Below, piece by piece: positions 1 through 8,979 of a DNA stretch of 64,000 nt; position 1 is the stretch's first letter, and each line of letters opens with the position of its first letter. Made by a program: the position numbers and the translations under genes. The notes beneath the pieces are model-generated. The model saw only the letters and a list, made by a program, of their open reading frames with translations, did no database searches and was not told the origin of the DNA. This DNA comes from an uncultured Pseudodesulfovibrio sp. Its GTDB lineage: Bacteria > Desulfobacterota > Desulfovibrionia > Desulfovibrionales > Desulfovibrionaceae. The stretch lies in NCBI RefSeq assembly GCF_963677845.1, contig NZ_OY782498.1:320001-384000 (forward strand), read 5' to 3'.

Positions 1-78
1 TATGACAAGAAGCAGGCTCAGGAGACCAAGATTCTTGAGGCCCGGGCCAGACATATTGTCCTGCGAAGGGGCGATTAG
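1..78 (+). CDS. C-terminal end of an unidentified protein, cut by the window edge
   Basis: An open frame enters from the left edge and stops at TAG 76-78, giving 25 residues ending in HIVLRRGD. It is highly charged and alanine-rich, which suits a helical tail, but it is too short to assign. The next gene starts only 12 bases downstream with its own AGGAGG, so this is probably the upstream gene of the same operon. A sensor kinase or stress protein would fit the context, but that is only a guess. Confidence 0.6.
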   Translation, partial: YDKKQAQETKILEARARHIVLRRGD

Positions 79-90
79 GAGGAATGTTTA

Positions 91-465
91 ATGAGTGACG
101 CGCCCATTCGTCTTTTCTTGGTGGATGATGAAGTCGGTTTTCTGGAAGTTTTACAGAAACGTCTGGGAAAGCGTGGACTTGATGTGACCATCGCCATCAG
201 TGGGGCCGAAGCCATACAAATTTTGAGAGGTAAAGATTTCGATGTGGCTGTTCTTGACCTCAAGTTGGAGGACATGGACGGTATTGAAGTTTTGCAGATA
301 TTCAAGAAGATGGTTCCTGATTTGCCAGTCATTATGTTGACCGGTCACGGGAGTGAACAGGCGGCACGGGAAGGTGTTGCCTATGGCGCATTCGACTACA
401 TGCTCAAGCCGTGCGATCTTGATGATTTGTTGAAAAAAATTCGCCAGGCCGTGGATCAGGCATAA
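91..465 (+). CDS. Single-domain response regulator (receiver only)
   Basis: This 124-residue protein is one CheY-like receiver with no output domain. The acidic pair is in LVDDE near residues 11-13, the phospho-acceptor is Asp56 in VLDLK, the switch threonine is in MLTGHG and the lysine is in LKPCD. AGGAGG lies seven bases before the ATG. With no DNA-binding or enzymatic part it probably works as a phosphorelay intermediate or by protein contact. It is followed 17 bases later by a second receiver and then by a PEP-utilising-enzyme homologue, so the three are likely co-transcribed. It closely resembles the receiver at 28187-28573, including the stretch EAIQILR. Confidence 0.93.
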   Translation: MSDAPIRLFLVDDEVGFLEVLQKRLGKRGLDVTIAISGAEAIQILRGKDFDVAVLDLKLEDMDGIEVLQIFKKMVPDLPVIMLTGHGSEQAAREGVAYGAFDYMLKPCDLDDLLKKIRQAVDQA

Positions 466-488
466 CTGGCAACTGACGGAGAGTGTAT

Positions 489-899
489 ATGGCAGACATC
501 AAGGTACTTTTGGTGGATGACGAAGCTGGTTTTCGCAAGACGCTGGGCAAACGGCTCGGCAGGCGCGGAATGATTGTTGAGGAGGCAGATTCGGGCGAAA
601 AGGCCCTTGAGATTGTTGAATCCTTTGAGCCGGAGGTTGTTCTGCTTGATGTCAAAATGCCCGGTATGGATGGTCTGACAACTCTGCACAAAATCAAACT
701 TATCAATCCTTTGATTGAAGTGGTTATGCTTACCGGGCACGCCAGTATGGATATTGCCATCAATGGTATGGAGTTGGGAGCCTTTGATTACTTGATGAAG
801 CCGGTCGAGTTCGAAGAGTTGCTGTACAAGTTGGAAGATGCTTCTACCCGTAAGCGGCATCATGAAGAGAAAATTACGGCCAAGGAACACAGTCAATAG
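489..899 (+). CDS. Single-domain response regulator (receiver only)
   Basis: This 136-residue protein is a second receiver-only regulator. It has LVDDE near the N-terminus, Asp54 in LLDVKMPGMDG, MLTGHA and a lysine in MKPVE. I place the start at ATG 489 because GGAG at 478-481 lies seven bases before it. The in-frame GTG at 483 is only one base from that site. A basic tail after the receiver (STRKRHHEEK) is not an output domain. Its signature GKRLxRRGM is shared with the receiver at 27819-28190, so the two clusters in this window look paralogous. Its kinase is unknown and may lie left of the window. Confidence 0.92.
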   Translation: MADIKVLLVDDEAGFRKTLGKRLGRRGMIVEEADSGEKALEIVESFEPEVVLLDVKMPGMDGLTTLHKIKLINPLIEVVMLTGHASMDIAINGMELGAFDYLMKPVEFEELLYKLEDASTRKRHHEEKITAKEHSQ

Positions 900-957
900 T
901 GGCCAATCATGATTTATTTTCCTGTGAAAAAACATTTTCTGTGTCGATGGAGGCCGT

Positions 958-3531
958 ATGGGCTTTCTTGACTGGTTGCCGTGGAGGGCGCGAAAGAAAA
1001 CTCCCGAGGAACTGGCGGAAATCCGTCGGGTCTTTGCTGCGCGGTATGATCATTTTCGGCTTTTGATTCAGGCTAATACGCGCGCTCATGAATTGATTGG
1101 CGAACTGGAGGAGGCCCTGCGCGGGTTTACTCCTTACGGTATGGAGTATGTCAACACTCTGTGCACTCGGCTTTCTACATCCATTTTTCAAATGGTCCGT
1201 CACTTGGGTGAACTGGATCGTTTAGGGCATGACGAGCTTGTGGCTTCCATGGAATCCATCAACGAGCGCATCATGACTGCGCTTGCACCTGAAGAACATG
1301 TGGTGAGTGGCGAGTTCGTGTTTGATCTGTCGGAGGTTGGACGGGATCATGCTGATCTGTGCGGCCCCAAGATGGCCATGCTTGGTGAAGCCGGGAGCAG
1401 CCTCGGGTTGAAGATTCCTGCTGGATTTGTGGTTACCGTGGCAGCGTATAGGCGTTTCGTAGAGGCCGGTGGACTGCGGCCTGAGGTCGCGCGGCTCATT
1501 CAGGCTACAGATAGGAACGACAGGGAGGCCTTGTTTCGGACTTCGTCGGATATAATGCAATTGGTCATGGAGACCCGACTTCCTGACGATTTGGCTGAAA
1601 CGATTTTGGCTGCTTATGATCGGTTGAGCGAACAACTTGGCGAACCGCCGGACTTGGCTGTCCGTTCCAGTGCTTTGGGTGAGGACGTGGAAGGTTCATC
1701 CTATGCCGGACAGTATCGATCCGTGCTTAATGTGGACCGAGGGGCGTTGCTCGATTCCTACAAGGAAGTACTGGCCTCAAAGTTTACACGACAAGCTATG
1801 GCTTACCGCATGAATCGTGGCATTAGGGACGAAGATGTCGCCATGAGTGTGGGATGTATGACCATGGTTGATGCCATGTCCGGGGGGGTGGCCTATTCCC
1901 GAAATCCGGTTAATGTGCGGGATGAGTCCGTGTCCATTCATTCTGTTTGGGGGTTGCCCAAGCCTGTAGTGGATGGGACGGCTGAGACGGACGTGTTTTT
2001 GGTGAATCGTGATTCTTTGGCTGTAAACGATCGGATTATTGCTGAAAAGCCTGATATGTTTGTGTGTAGCCCCAAGGAAGGCGTCTGTCGGGAAAGCCTG
2101 TTGGAAGAGCAACGGTGTGAACCATCCTTGACGGACGAGCAGGCTGCGATCATTGCTCGCGAAGCTGTACGTATTGAAGAAAAATTTGGCACACCTCAGG
2201 ACATAGAATGGGCCATGACGCCGGATGGCGTTTTTCATTTGTTGCAATGCAGGCCGCTTATGCAGATTGAGTCCGCCAAAATCGCGCATCCATCTGCTGC
2301 CGATTTGCCCAAGCCGGTGTTATCCGGTGGACGAACAGCCAGCCCCGGAGTTGGAGTTGGTCCTGCATACTCCGTGCGGAAAGATGTGGACGCCCTTACT
2401 TTCCCTGATGGCGGTGTGATGATTCTCAAACACGCTTTGCCCAGTCGCGCGGCGCTGCTTGATCGATGCAGCGCATTAATTTCAGAGCAGGGTGGTATGG
2501 CTGGTCATTTGGCCAACGTTGCGAGAGAGTTTGGTGTTCCTGCATTGTTTGGCGTGAAAGGCGTGGTCGGGAATTTTGAAAACGGGCATATCCTCACTGT
2601 GGATGCCGACGGTCACGCAGTCTATGATGGCGCTGTTGAATCATTGCTCGTGGAAAAGCCGAGAGAGCGAATTATGCGAGGAAGTCCGGTGCAGGCAGCC
2701 CTCAGGAAAGCGGCGCGACATATTGTTCGTTTGAACCTGACGGATCCCGAGTCCCCGGAATTCAAGCCGGAAAATTGTAAGACCCTGCATGATATAATGC
2801 GCTATTGTCATGAGAAGGGTGTTGCAGGAATGTTTGAGTTTGGCACGGACAACGACTTTATCGAGGCTGCCAGCCGTCAGCTTATCTGTGATGTGCCCAA
2901 GCAATTCTGGGTGCTCAATCTTGATGATGGTTTTTTGCCAGAAGGGGAAAACAGGGCTGACCAGTGCATCCTGCTCAAACATGTTGATTCATACCCTATG
3001 CATGCCTTGTGGGAAGGGATGCAGGCCGTACAGTGGGAAGGGCCGCCGCCGGTTCACACCAAAGGGCTGATGTCCGTCATGTTTGAGGCGACCATGAACC
3101 CGGATTTGAATCCGTCATCCGGCACTCGATACAGTCAGAAAAATTATTTCATGATTTCAAAAAATTATTGTTCGTTGCAATCTCGATTTGGTTTTCATTT
3201 TTGTGGTGTTGAATCATTGGTCTCTGATCGAACCAGTGAAAACTACGCCAGTTTTCAGTTTAAGGGAGGCGCTGCCAATGTGGAACGGCGTATCCTGCGA
3301 GCTCGTTTTGTGGGGGATCTGCTGGAAGAATTTGATTTTCGTGTTCGCGTCCGTCAGGACAACATGTTTGCTCGGGTTGAAGGACTCCCCCGGAAGGCCA
3401 TGGGGAGGCGATTGAAAATCCTTGGGTATCTTATTACACACACACGTCAACTTGACATGATCATGACCAACAAAACAGAAGTTGAACGTCGCAGGGCCCG
3501 GTTCCTCAAGGATTTTGCAATGTTTGATTGA
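958..3531 (+). CDS. PEP-synthase-like protein with a non-canonical C-terminal half
   Basis: This 857-residue protein starts at ATG 958 behind GGAGG. An N-terminal helical region (about 1-110) precedes a PPDK/PEP-synthase-type ATP-binding domain (about 130-450, with GPKMAMLGEA and ALGEDVEGSSYAGQY). The swivelling phosphohistidine domain follows, with His517 in GGMAGHLANVAREFGV. Canonical PEP synthase then has a TIM barrel that binds PEP/pyruvate. Here the last 290 residues show no barrel motifs that I recognise. I infer that ATP-dependent phosphorylation of the swivelling histidine is retained but that the final acceptor is different or unknown. Two receivers lie directly upstream, suggesting regulation by, or of, that phosphorelay. 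A bidirectional terminator follows. Confidence 0.8.
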   Translation: MGFLDWLPWRARKKTPEELAEIRRVFAARYDHFRLLIQANTRAHELIGELEEALRGFTPYGMEYVNTLCTRLSTSIFQMVRHLGELDRLGHDELVASMESINERIMTALAPEEHVVSGEFVFDLSEVGRDHADLCGPKMAMLGEAGSSLGLKIPAGFVVTVAAYRRFVEAGGLRPEVARLIQATDRNDREALFRTSSDIMQLVMETRLPDDLAETILAAYDRLSEQLGEPPDLAVRSSALGEDVEGSSYAGQYRSVLNVDRGALLDSYKEVLASKFTRQAMAYRMNRGIRDEDVAMSVGCMTMVDAMSGGVAYSRNPVNVRDESVSIHSVWGLPKPVVDGTAETDVFLVNRDSLAVNDRIIAEKPDMFVCSPKEGVCRESLLEEQRCEPSLTDEQAAIIAREAVRIEEKFGTPQDIEWAMTPDGVFHLLQCRPLMQIESAKIAHPSAADLPKPVLSGGRTASPGVGVGPAYSVRKDVDALTFPDGGVMILKHALPSRAALLDRCSALISEQGGMAGHLANVAREFGVPALFGVKGVVGNFENGHILTVDADGHAVYDGAVESLLVEKPRERIMRGSPVQAALRKAARHIVRLNLTDPESPEFKPENCKTLHDIMRYCHEKGVAGMFEFGTDNDFIEAASRQLICDVPKQFWVLNLDDGFLPEGENRADQCILLKHVDSYPMHALWEGMQAVQWEGPPPVHTKGLMSVMFEATMNPDLNPSSGTRYSQKNYFMISKNYCSLQSRFGFHFCGVESLVSDRTSENYASFQFKGGAANVERRILRARFVGDLLEEFDFRVRVRQDNMFARVEGLPRKAMGRRLKILGYLITHTRQLDMIMTNKTEVERRRARFLKDFAMFD

Positions 3532-3554
3532 TTGCCTTTGAGTATTTGGAAGTG

Positions 3555-3589
3555 AAAAAGGCCCCGGAAGCAATGCTTCCGGGGCCTTT
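3555..3589. terminator. Bidirectional terminator between the PEP-synthase-like gene and tmcA
   Basis: GGCCCCGGAAGC and GCTTCCGGGGCC form a perfect 12-bp stem around a three-base loop. An A-run on the left and a T-run on the right make it work in both directions, so it separates the two converging transcription units. Confidence 0.9.
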
Positions 3590-3611
3590 CATATTCGGTA
3601 AAACCGATCGT

Positions 3612-4013
3612 CTACTTGGCGTGGCATTCGCCGCAGGCAACTGGGCCTTTGCCCTGCTGCTTGTGGCAGTCAATGCACTGCTTGTGGTAGGCGCGCATCA
3701 GCGGGGTGCCACCATCGGTGCGTTCTACCTCATGGCAGGATGCACAGGTTTCGCCCTCGCTGGAGTTTTCCAGGTCCTGCTTGCCGTCATCGGTGATACC
3801 GTGGTGACAGACAACGCAGTCTTCCAATTCAGCCTTTTCATTATGGTCGTCATGCATGAAGGGGACCTGCGGGCGTTCGAGTTTGGCGAATGCGTCCACG
3901 GGGATCATTGTCATGTCGTCCTGAGCAAAGGCGGCCGGAGCCATGTATGCGATGACCAGCGCAAGGATGGTCAGCATGGAGGCCGCAAGCTTAATGGTAT
4001 TTCTTTTGTGCAT
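3612..4013 (-). CDS. tmcA: Type II tetrahaem cytochrome c3 (TmcA)
   Basis: This 133-residue protein begins with a signal peptide ending near AAFAQ. It has four CXXCH haem motifs (CVVCH, CASCH, CIDCH, CGECH) and an HDDH that can supply distal histidines. Many aspartates and glutamates surround the haems, as in the acidic type II cytochromes c3. The family acts in the periplasm, taking electrons from type I cytochrome c3 and passing them to the membrane Tmc subunits. It starts 11 bases after tmcB with AGGAGG before the ATG, and it is the last gene of the operon. Identity rests on the haem count, size and the neighbouring tmcBCD. Confidence 0.94.
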   Translation of the reverse strand: MHKRNTIKLAASMLTILALVIAYMAPAAFAQDDMTMIPVDAFAKLERPQVPFMHDDHNEKAELEDCVVCHHGITDDGKQDLENSSEGETCASCHEVERTDGGTPLMRAYHKQCIDCHKQQGKGPVACGECHAK

Positions 4014-4023
4014 GGCGTCCTCC

Positions 4024-5340
4024 TTACACTTCCGGTTTTTCCATCAGTTCGTAGATGATATCGCCGATGAACTTTCCGTGCATGCCGAGATCATAGTAAC
4101 CGATGATATCTTCAATGCCGCCGTGGCAGTTGTGGCATGGGATAACGATATCCTTGACCCCGGTGTTCTTCAGCTGTTCAGCCTTGACCCGGTTGCCTTC
4201 CATGCGTGTGTTCTTGAACGGCGGACCGCAGTTGATGACACCGCCACCGGCGCAACAGCAGTAGTTGTGCTCGCGGTTGGGAGTCATTTCCACGACCTCT
4301 TCGCAGAGGTAGTGAACCACGTCTCTGAGCTTGTCCATCAGACCGCGGCCACGAATGACGTTGCACGGGTCCTGAATGGTGACAGGCTTTTCATATTTGT
4401 GGGTGATCTTGAGTTTGCCTTCCTGAATCAAATCCCAGTAGAATTCAATAGCATGGATGACAGGGATGGGCATTTCCTTATAGCCAAGCCAGCGGTTGCC
4501 CATGTCGTAGATAGACCTGAAGGCGTGACCACATTCGCCCATGACGATGCGTTTGACGCGCAGCTTCTGAGCAGACTCGTAGTGGGCGCGTTTGATGCGG
4601 CCCATGTTTTCCCAGTCGCCCACGTACATGCACATGTCCGAGTTATCCCAACCGGGATGGGACGGCATGGTCCAGTCAATACCGGCTGCGTTCATGATGG
4701 CGGCAGCCTGATAGATGAGCTGGGTACGGAACTTCGGTTCGGGACCGATGACCGAGTAGTAGACGTCAGCTCCTTCCTTATCGAGAGGAATACGCAGGTC
4801 CGGGAATTCATCACGGGCTTCGTCTTCCTGCCATTGCAGGGAGTCGATCCACTCATCATCCTTGACCCACATCTGGTTCATGGTGGAGGAGTGAGAGTGA
4901 GCCGTGTCACGGATGTACTGCGGTACAACGTCCAACAGGTAGCAGATACGGCGGACTGTGATCATGACGTACGCAATATCAATGCCCACTGGGCAGTAAT
5001 GCGCACAGCGCTTACACAGGTTACATTCGGTGAAGGCGATCTGGGCCATCTCGTAGATGCGCTCAGGTGTAACCTTTCCCTTGGTGTCCATCAATTCGTA
5101 CATTGTCTCCGTAGCCTTACTCACTGGGGAGTAGCTCGGATCCTGATCGTGAGACATGTAGAAGTGACAGCCTTGCGAACAGAGGCCGCAACGCATGCAT
5201 GTCTCTTTGTACGCTTTCAGCTTTGCTCCGGTCTCGCCAGCCAGCGTTTGGGTGACCACTTCCTGAATCCTTTCGGTGGTCAGACCGGCGATACCGGCTT
5301 CAAGGCCGACATCGGATATTATTCTGTCAGTTATACTCAT
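4024..5340 (-). CDS. tmcB: Iron-sulfur, HdrD-like subunit of the Tmc complex (TmcB)
   Basis: This 438-residue protein has two ferredoxin-type cysteine clusters near residues 48-60 and 110-125 (CMRCGLCSQGC and CNLCKRCAHYCP). A C-terminal cysteine-rich CCG-type domain contains YCCCAGGG. This is the plan of HdrD-type heterodisulfide reductase subunits, which hold cubane clusters and a noncubane cluster on the cytoplasmic side. In the Tmc complex it carries electrons from the membrane subunit toward cytoplasmic sulfate reduction. It lies between tmcC and tmcA with short gaps. A 468-codon open frame on the other strand is a shadow. Confidence 0.94.
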   Translation of the reverse strand: MSITDRIISDVGLEAGIAGLTTERIQEVVTQTLAGETGAKLKAYKETCMRCGLCSQGCHFYMSHDQDPSYSPVSKATETMYELMDTKGKVTPERIYEMAQIAFTECNLCKRCAHYCPVGIDIAYVMITVRRICYLLDVVPQYIRDTAHSHSSTMNQMWVKDDEWIDSLQWQEDEARDEFPDLRIPLDKEGADVYYSVIGPEPKFRTQLIYQAAAIMNAAGIDWTMPSHPGWDNSDMCMYVGDWENMGRIKRAHYESAQKLRVKRIVMGECGHAFRSIYDMGNRWLGYKEMPIPVIHAIEFYWDLIQEGKLKITHKYEKPVTIQDPCNVIRGRGLMDKLRDVVHYLCEEVVEMTPNREHNYCCCAGGGVINCGPPFKNTRMEGNRVKAEQLKNTGVKDIVIPCHNCHGGIEDIIGYYDLGMHGKFIGDIIYELMEKPEV

Positions 5341-5376
5341 TATTCATAACCTCGCGTTACTTTGATTAGTTGTGGC

Positions 5377-6036
5377 CTACCAGTCGTTGGCGTGGCGAAC
5401 GCCACCGAACTCGGAACCCATGTACGCCCTGGTGAACAGGATGAACAATGCATGGCTCAGGCGGGTGAACGGAATCAGCGCAATAAGAAGTTCTGCGAAG
5501 ATTACGTGCAAGGTAGTCATCAGGAGAACCGGACCCACCTGATGGTAGGCCAGTACGCCAGTGATGAATGGCATCACAACAAGAATCAGGGCAAACCAGT
5601 CCTGACAGCGGGTCACGCCCTTGACGTGAGGCAGTGCCAACCGGCGGTATGCGAAAACCGCACAGCCAGCGATGGCCACGAAGCTGATGACGTCGCCCAT
5701 GTAAGAGGGCAGGCTCGGAATGCTGATACCAAATGCGGTGTCCCAGAGAACCACGTGAGCATTCAGGAACACGGCCACCAACAGGAAAGCGATGTGAAAC
5801 ACGAAAGTGGTCACGGTCGCGAGGGGGTCGGATTGCCAGCCCTGGGATTTGAAAGGCACCATCCATGCGAGAATGGAGCGCAGTCCGTAGTACCAGCTCA
5901 TGTAAGCCAGAGATGAACCGTCTTTAGCCTTGGCCAAAGCATACATGCTCACCAGACGGTAAATGGAACCGATGATGAAGATGCCGAAAGCAACCCAGGC
6001 GAGGGGGCCGGTGACGAAAGTATACAAATCAGTCAT
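5377..6036 (-). CDS. tmcC: Cytochrome b-type membrane subunit of the Tmc complex (TmcC)
   Basis: This 219-residue protein has about five to six hydrophobic segments with histidines inside them, for example FVFHIAFLL and LLMTTLHVIFAELL. That is the pattern of NarI/DsrM-like dihaem membrane subunits. It would carry electrons across the membrane between periplasmic TmcA and cytoplasmic TmcB, possibly through menaquinone. It starts 16 bases after tmcD and ends 37 bases before tmcB. The family is assigned from size, topology and synteny rather than from one diagnostic motif. Confidence 0.9.
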   Translation of the reverse strand: MTDLYTFVTGPLAWVAFGIFIIGSIYRLVSMYALAKAKDGSSLAYMSWYYGLRSILAWMVPFKSQGWQSDPLATVTTFVFHIAFLLVAVFLNAHVVLWDTAFGISIPSLPSYMGDVISFVAIAGCAVFAYRRLALPHVKGVTRCQDWFALILVVMPFITGVLAYHQVGPVLLMTTLHVIFAELLIALIPFTRLSHALFILFTRAYMGSEFGGVRHANDW

Positions 6037-6051
6037 TGCGTCTCCCTTCGC

Positions 6052-7311
6052 TTAGAATTTGTCCACTTCCGCAACAATGCGGATGTAGCTGTTGTTTTCG
6101 ATGGCGCGGATGAGCACTTTGGTTCCGTCTTCGTTGAAGACCGGAGGCCATGCATGATCAAAGTCACGTTCGAACGGCTTGCCATTGACCAAGATGCGGC
6201 GTTTGCCATCTTTCTCGACCATGGTTGCGACGTTCTTTGAATCGGCGGAGAAAACAACAGGCCAGGCCATTTCGTAGGTGCCAGCCCATGCTTTACCGTC
6301 CACTACAACTTCGAAGTTTGCGCTGTATTCGCTTCCCAGCACACCTGCCCGTTTGCCGTCGGGGCTGATGACCAGATCGGTAACGGTGGAATACGTGGTT
6401 TCCCAAGGAGCATTGTCACAGGCTGCGGTGAACTGACCGTAACCGGTGGCGACGATGGCCCACAGTTTGCTGCCGTCTGCTGAGTGCTGGAGCTCCAGAC
6501 ACTGGGCGTAACGGGGTTCCCAGATCACAACGCCATCACGAGCGACGCCCCATTTGCCCTTGATACGGACAGGAGCGACGATGGTGCCGTCTGCAGGGTT
6601 GAAGTTGGGTTCCCATACCTGATTGAAGGTTTGGGTCCACGGTTTGTCGTTCACGACGATGGTGTTTTCGTAAACAGTGACACGTGCCTGTGCGGCAACA
6701 GTGTCGCCCTTTGCATTGAAGGTCGGAGTCCAGACGTTCAAATAGCGTCCGGCCCAAGGCTTTCCGTCAACGACGACAGAGTATGCGCCGCGTTTGAAAG
6801 CTTCAATGTCGGCTGCGGGCATTTTTTCTACCTGCGCAACGCCAGCTGTGTGCAATCCGTCTGGCGACAGTGCAGGCTGGTTGACGTTGTCATAGGTTTC
6901 TTCCCACGGCTCACCGTTCAAAGCCATGGCATACTGCTCCATGCTTTTATGCATGGTGGCAATGCCAGAGCCGTCTTCGCTGATGAGTGTGTCCCAGATG
7001 TAATCGGTTGCTTCACCGACCATCGTATCGTCCACGGTCAAAGCCCACTCCATGTCTTGTTGACAGATAGCGGTCAGTCTTCCATCCGGTGTAAATTTCG
7101 GATACCAGATCTTTTCGTAAACGTTTTCCCATACCGAGTCGTTGGTTCGAACGGAGAATTCGCCGTCGCCTACTTTGACGATTGCGGCCAGTGTTTCGCC
7201 ATCAGGTGAAACATAAGGCTCTTCCTGCCATCCGTGCCCTTCGAGCGGGGAAAGGGATTTAACGACCGTTTTCTGGCCGGTTTCCCAATCCCATGAGGAG
7301 ATTTTTCCCAT
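6052..7311 (-). CDS. tmcD: Tryptophan-rich beta-propeller-like subunit of the Tmc complex (TmcD)
   Basis: This 419-residue protein has no signal peptide. It contains repeated blocks of about 45-50 residues built around phrases such as VNGKPF, VDGKAW and VVDGKPWAGRY alternating with SPDGK, as in WD40-like/TolB-like propellers. The W-E-x-x-Y repeat makes it tryptophan-rich. It is the first gene of the minus-strand operon tmcD-C-B-A and has a G-rich ribosome site before the ATG. In known Tmc complexes the D subunit is cytoplasmic and has no cofactor. Its role here is inferred to be structural or regulatory. Confidence 0.88.
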   Translation of the reverse strand: MGKISSWDWETGQKTVVKSLSPLEGHGWQEEPYVSPDGETLAAIVKVGDGEFSVRTNDSVWENVYEKIWYPKFTPDGRLTAICQQDMEWALTVDDTMVGEATDYIWDTLISEDGSGIATMHKSMEQYAMALNGEPWEETYDNVNQPALSPDGLHTAGVAQVEKMPAADIEAFKRGAYSVVVDGKPWAGRYLNVWTPTFNAKGDTVAAQARVTVYENTIVVNDKPWTQTFNQVWEPNFNPADGTIVAPVRIKGKWGVARDGVVIWEPRYAQCLELQHSADGSKLWAIVATGYGQFTAACDNAPWETTYSTVTDLVISPDGKRAGVLGSEYSANFEVVVDGKAWAGTYEMAWPVVFSADSKNVATMVEKDGKRRILVNGKPFERDFDHAWPPVFNEDGTKVLIRAIENNSYIRIVAEVDKF

Positions 7312-7570
7312 AGCACCCCCTTGTGTGTGACGCCGTTTTCATTACGGCAAATGCGCCTCGCCCATGCAAGGCAGGCCAATAAAGCAATGTGGGAGAACTT
7401 GTCGTAATCGGACCTTTTCAGGCCACCTCCACAACGAGTTCAACACCAGAGGATTAAATACGATCAAAACAGTGTTTTCACTATTTCGGACCGACGGCGT
7501 GCATCCCTTCCCAAAAACGCACCCCAATCCATGGCTGTTTCCAGCTGAAGTCGTGATCCTTGCATAACTG

Positions 7571-7615
7571 AACAGCCATTCAATCGTCTGATATATCTGA
7601 CGATTCAAGGCTGTT
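7571..7615. promoter_or_regulatory. Large two-part dyad in the tmc upstream region
   Basis: The 488-base gap 7312-7799 carries an unusual dyad. The outer arms are AACAGCC (7571-7577) and GGCTGTT (7609-7615). The inner arms are AATCGTC (7582-7588) and GACGATT (7599-7605), around the palindromic core GATATATC. A smaller repeat, ATGGTT-N6-AACCAT, lies at 7637-7654. There is no T-run, so I favour an operator for tmc or a structured leader over a terminator. I found no convincing -10/-35 or -24/-12 for tmc in this gap. Confidence 0.55.
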
Positions 7616-7743
7616 GTCATCCTGCGGACCAACGACATGGTTCTCTATAACCATAGCCAGTGTAAATAGTCCATTCTTTTCAGAGTAAAAGCACTGTTTT
7701 GCGTGAGATAAAAACCCACCAAATCGGTGCCAAATTGCCGATG

Positions 7744-7779
7744 AAAAAGGGCGATTTTGCTTTATGCAAAATCGCCCTT
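7744..7779 (-). terminator. Intrinsic terminator of the tad-like operon
   Basis: AAGGGCGATTTTGC and GCAAAATCGCCCTT form a perfect 14-bp stem with a five-base loop. Read on the minus strand it is followed by a T-run, just after the stop of the TadG-like gene. Confidence 0.9.
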
Positions 7780-7799
7780 CGAGTTATAAAGTACTGTCC

Positions 7800-8972
7800 C
7801 TATTGTCGACTGGAGTCGAGCATGAGTCGGCTTATGCGTAGAAGACAGTCCGAAGAACCCCCTGGTTCTGGATCAACCGCTACAGTATTCATGAATCGGG
7901 CTGTCACATTGCCACTGCTGTCGACATTTTCGATGAAAAAGGCACCAAGCTCATAGACTGTAATGACATTTCTACCGCCTGTTGGCGGGTAGCGAGGGTC
8001 ATAGAAGGAGATGATGGCGACGCGAGGACTGTCGAGAGGATCACTAAAGGAGCTGCCTTCAATGGAGTTAGTTGATGTGTCCCATGCCGCGTAGGGATCA
8101 AGTCCAATGAGGTTGTTGGTTCCGGCTTTGACCGGGCCAGCCGAGTTGCCGGGTTCGATCAACAATTCGTCGCCTGGTTCAACAGGATATTCACTGTTGG
8201 AGCCGGTACACCCTTCAATGTTTTCCTTGATCATAGCCGCACCCGTTGTCGGATTGCCTTTGTTGATGGGTGGCAAATCTATAAGATTATACTGCCCGGG
8301 AGCGATGGCCAAACTTGGGTCGCCCGGTTTGATAATGATCTGGGTGCCGACGTCGTCCTGAGTGTATCCGAGGACTTCTACCGAGTCGAGTTCCTGAACG
8401 CTTTCCACGTCCATCCTGTCGTTTTCGTAGTACTTGGTGGCAGGGGCAGCCGAATCGTTCCATGTAAACTTGGTGGGAACAACAAAAGGTTTGATGCATT
8501 TGCTGGAGCAGATGCCGACGATACCTGCACGGGCTACGACTTGAATGTTTGCGAAGGGAATACCTATAGCCTTACCAAAATACAGTGGGAATGGATTGCC
8601 TTGGGCTTCATTGAGAGTGACGGTGACTTCGACTTGATTAGGCTGGTCCTCATCAGGCACGCCATCTCTTAGGAAAACGATGTCTGTCGGCGTCACTGAT
8701 TCGTTCGGAATATCCGTCGCTGTCAGGTTTCGTTCCGCGTATTTTGTGACAATGGCCCTGAGTTTTTCTATGTCGCTTCCTTCGGCCATAAGAGAATTGG
8801 CTCCGGCCAGTGCTCCGGCATCGGCAGCTGTCTGAATTGCGCCGCGTTTGATATAGATTCGACCTATATCTACAGCCAAGGCACACATCCCCATCAAGGC
8901 GGCCATGCACATGCCGACGAGAATGCTGGCCACGCCGTGTTGTTGGGAAAAAAGATTACGTAAAATGGTCAT
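7800..8972 (-). CDS. TadG-like pilus-assembly/secreted protein
   Basis: This 390-residue protein starts with a short basic segment and a hydrophobic helix, then VDIGRIYIKRGAIQTAADAGALAGAN, which is split here only for description. That pattern is typical of TadG and other Flp-associated proteins with a TadE/G N-terminus. The remainder is a long exported region with two cysteine pairs and many prolines and glycines. I place the start at ATG 8972 with GGAG upstream; an in-frame start at 9002 would overlap the previous gene further. It is the last gene of a three-gene operon. No Flp pilin, ATPase or outer-membrane secretin gene is nearby. Confidence 0.75.
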   Translation of the reverse strand: MTILRNLFSQQHGVASILVGMCMAALMGMCALAVDIGRIYIKRGAIQTAADAGALAGANSLMAEGSDIEKLRAIVTKYAERNLTATDIPNESVTPTDIVFLRDGVPDEDQPNQVEVTVTLNEAQGNPFPLYFGKAIGIPFANIQVVARAGIVGICSSKCIKPFVVPTKFTWNDSAAPATKYYENDRMDVESVQELDSVEVLGYTQDDVGTQIIIKPGDPSLAIAPGQYNLIDLPPINKGNPTTGAAMIKENIEGCTGSNSEYPVEPGDELLIEPGNSAGPVKAGTNNLIGLDPYAAWDTSTNSIEGSSFSDPLDSPRVAIISFYDPRYPPTGGRNVITVYELGAFFIENVDSSGNVTARFMNTVAVDPEPGGSSDCLLRISRLMLDSSRQ

Positions 8973-8979
8973 AATGGCA

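Noticed and set aside
3943-5349. A 468-codon open frame on the plus strand opposite tmcB
   Set aside because: It is antisense to a gene with clear cysteine motifs and gives no recognisable domains; it is a shadow of codon bias.
7363-7379. A sigma-54 promoter for tmc (TTGGCCTGCCTTGCATG on the minus strand)
   Set aside because: Only eight bases separate GG and GC; the required spacing is ten.
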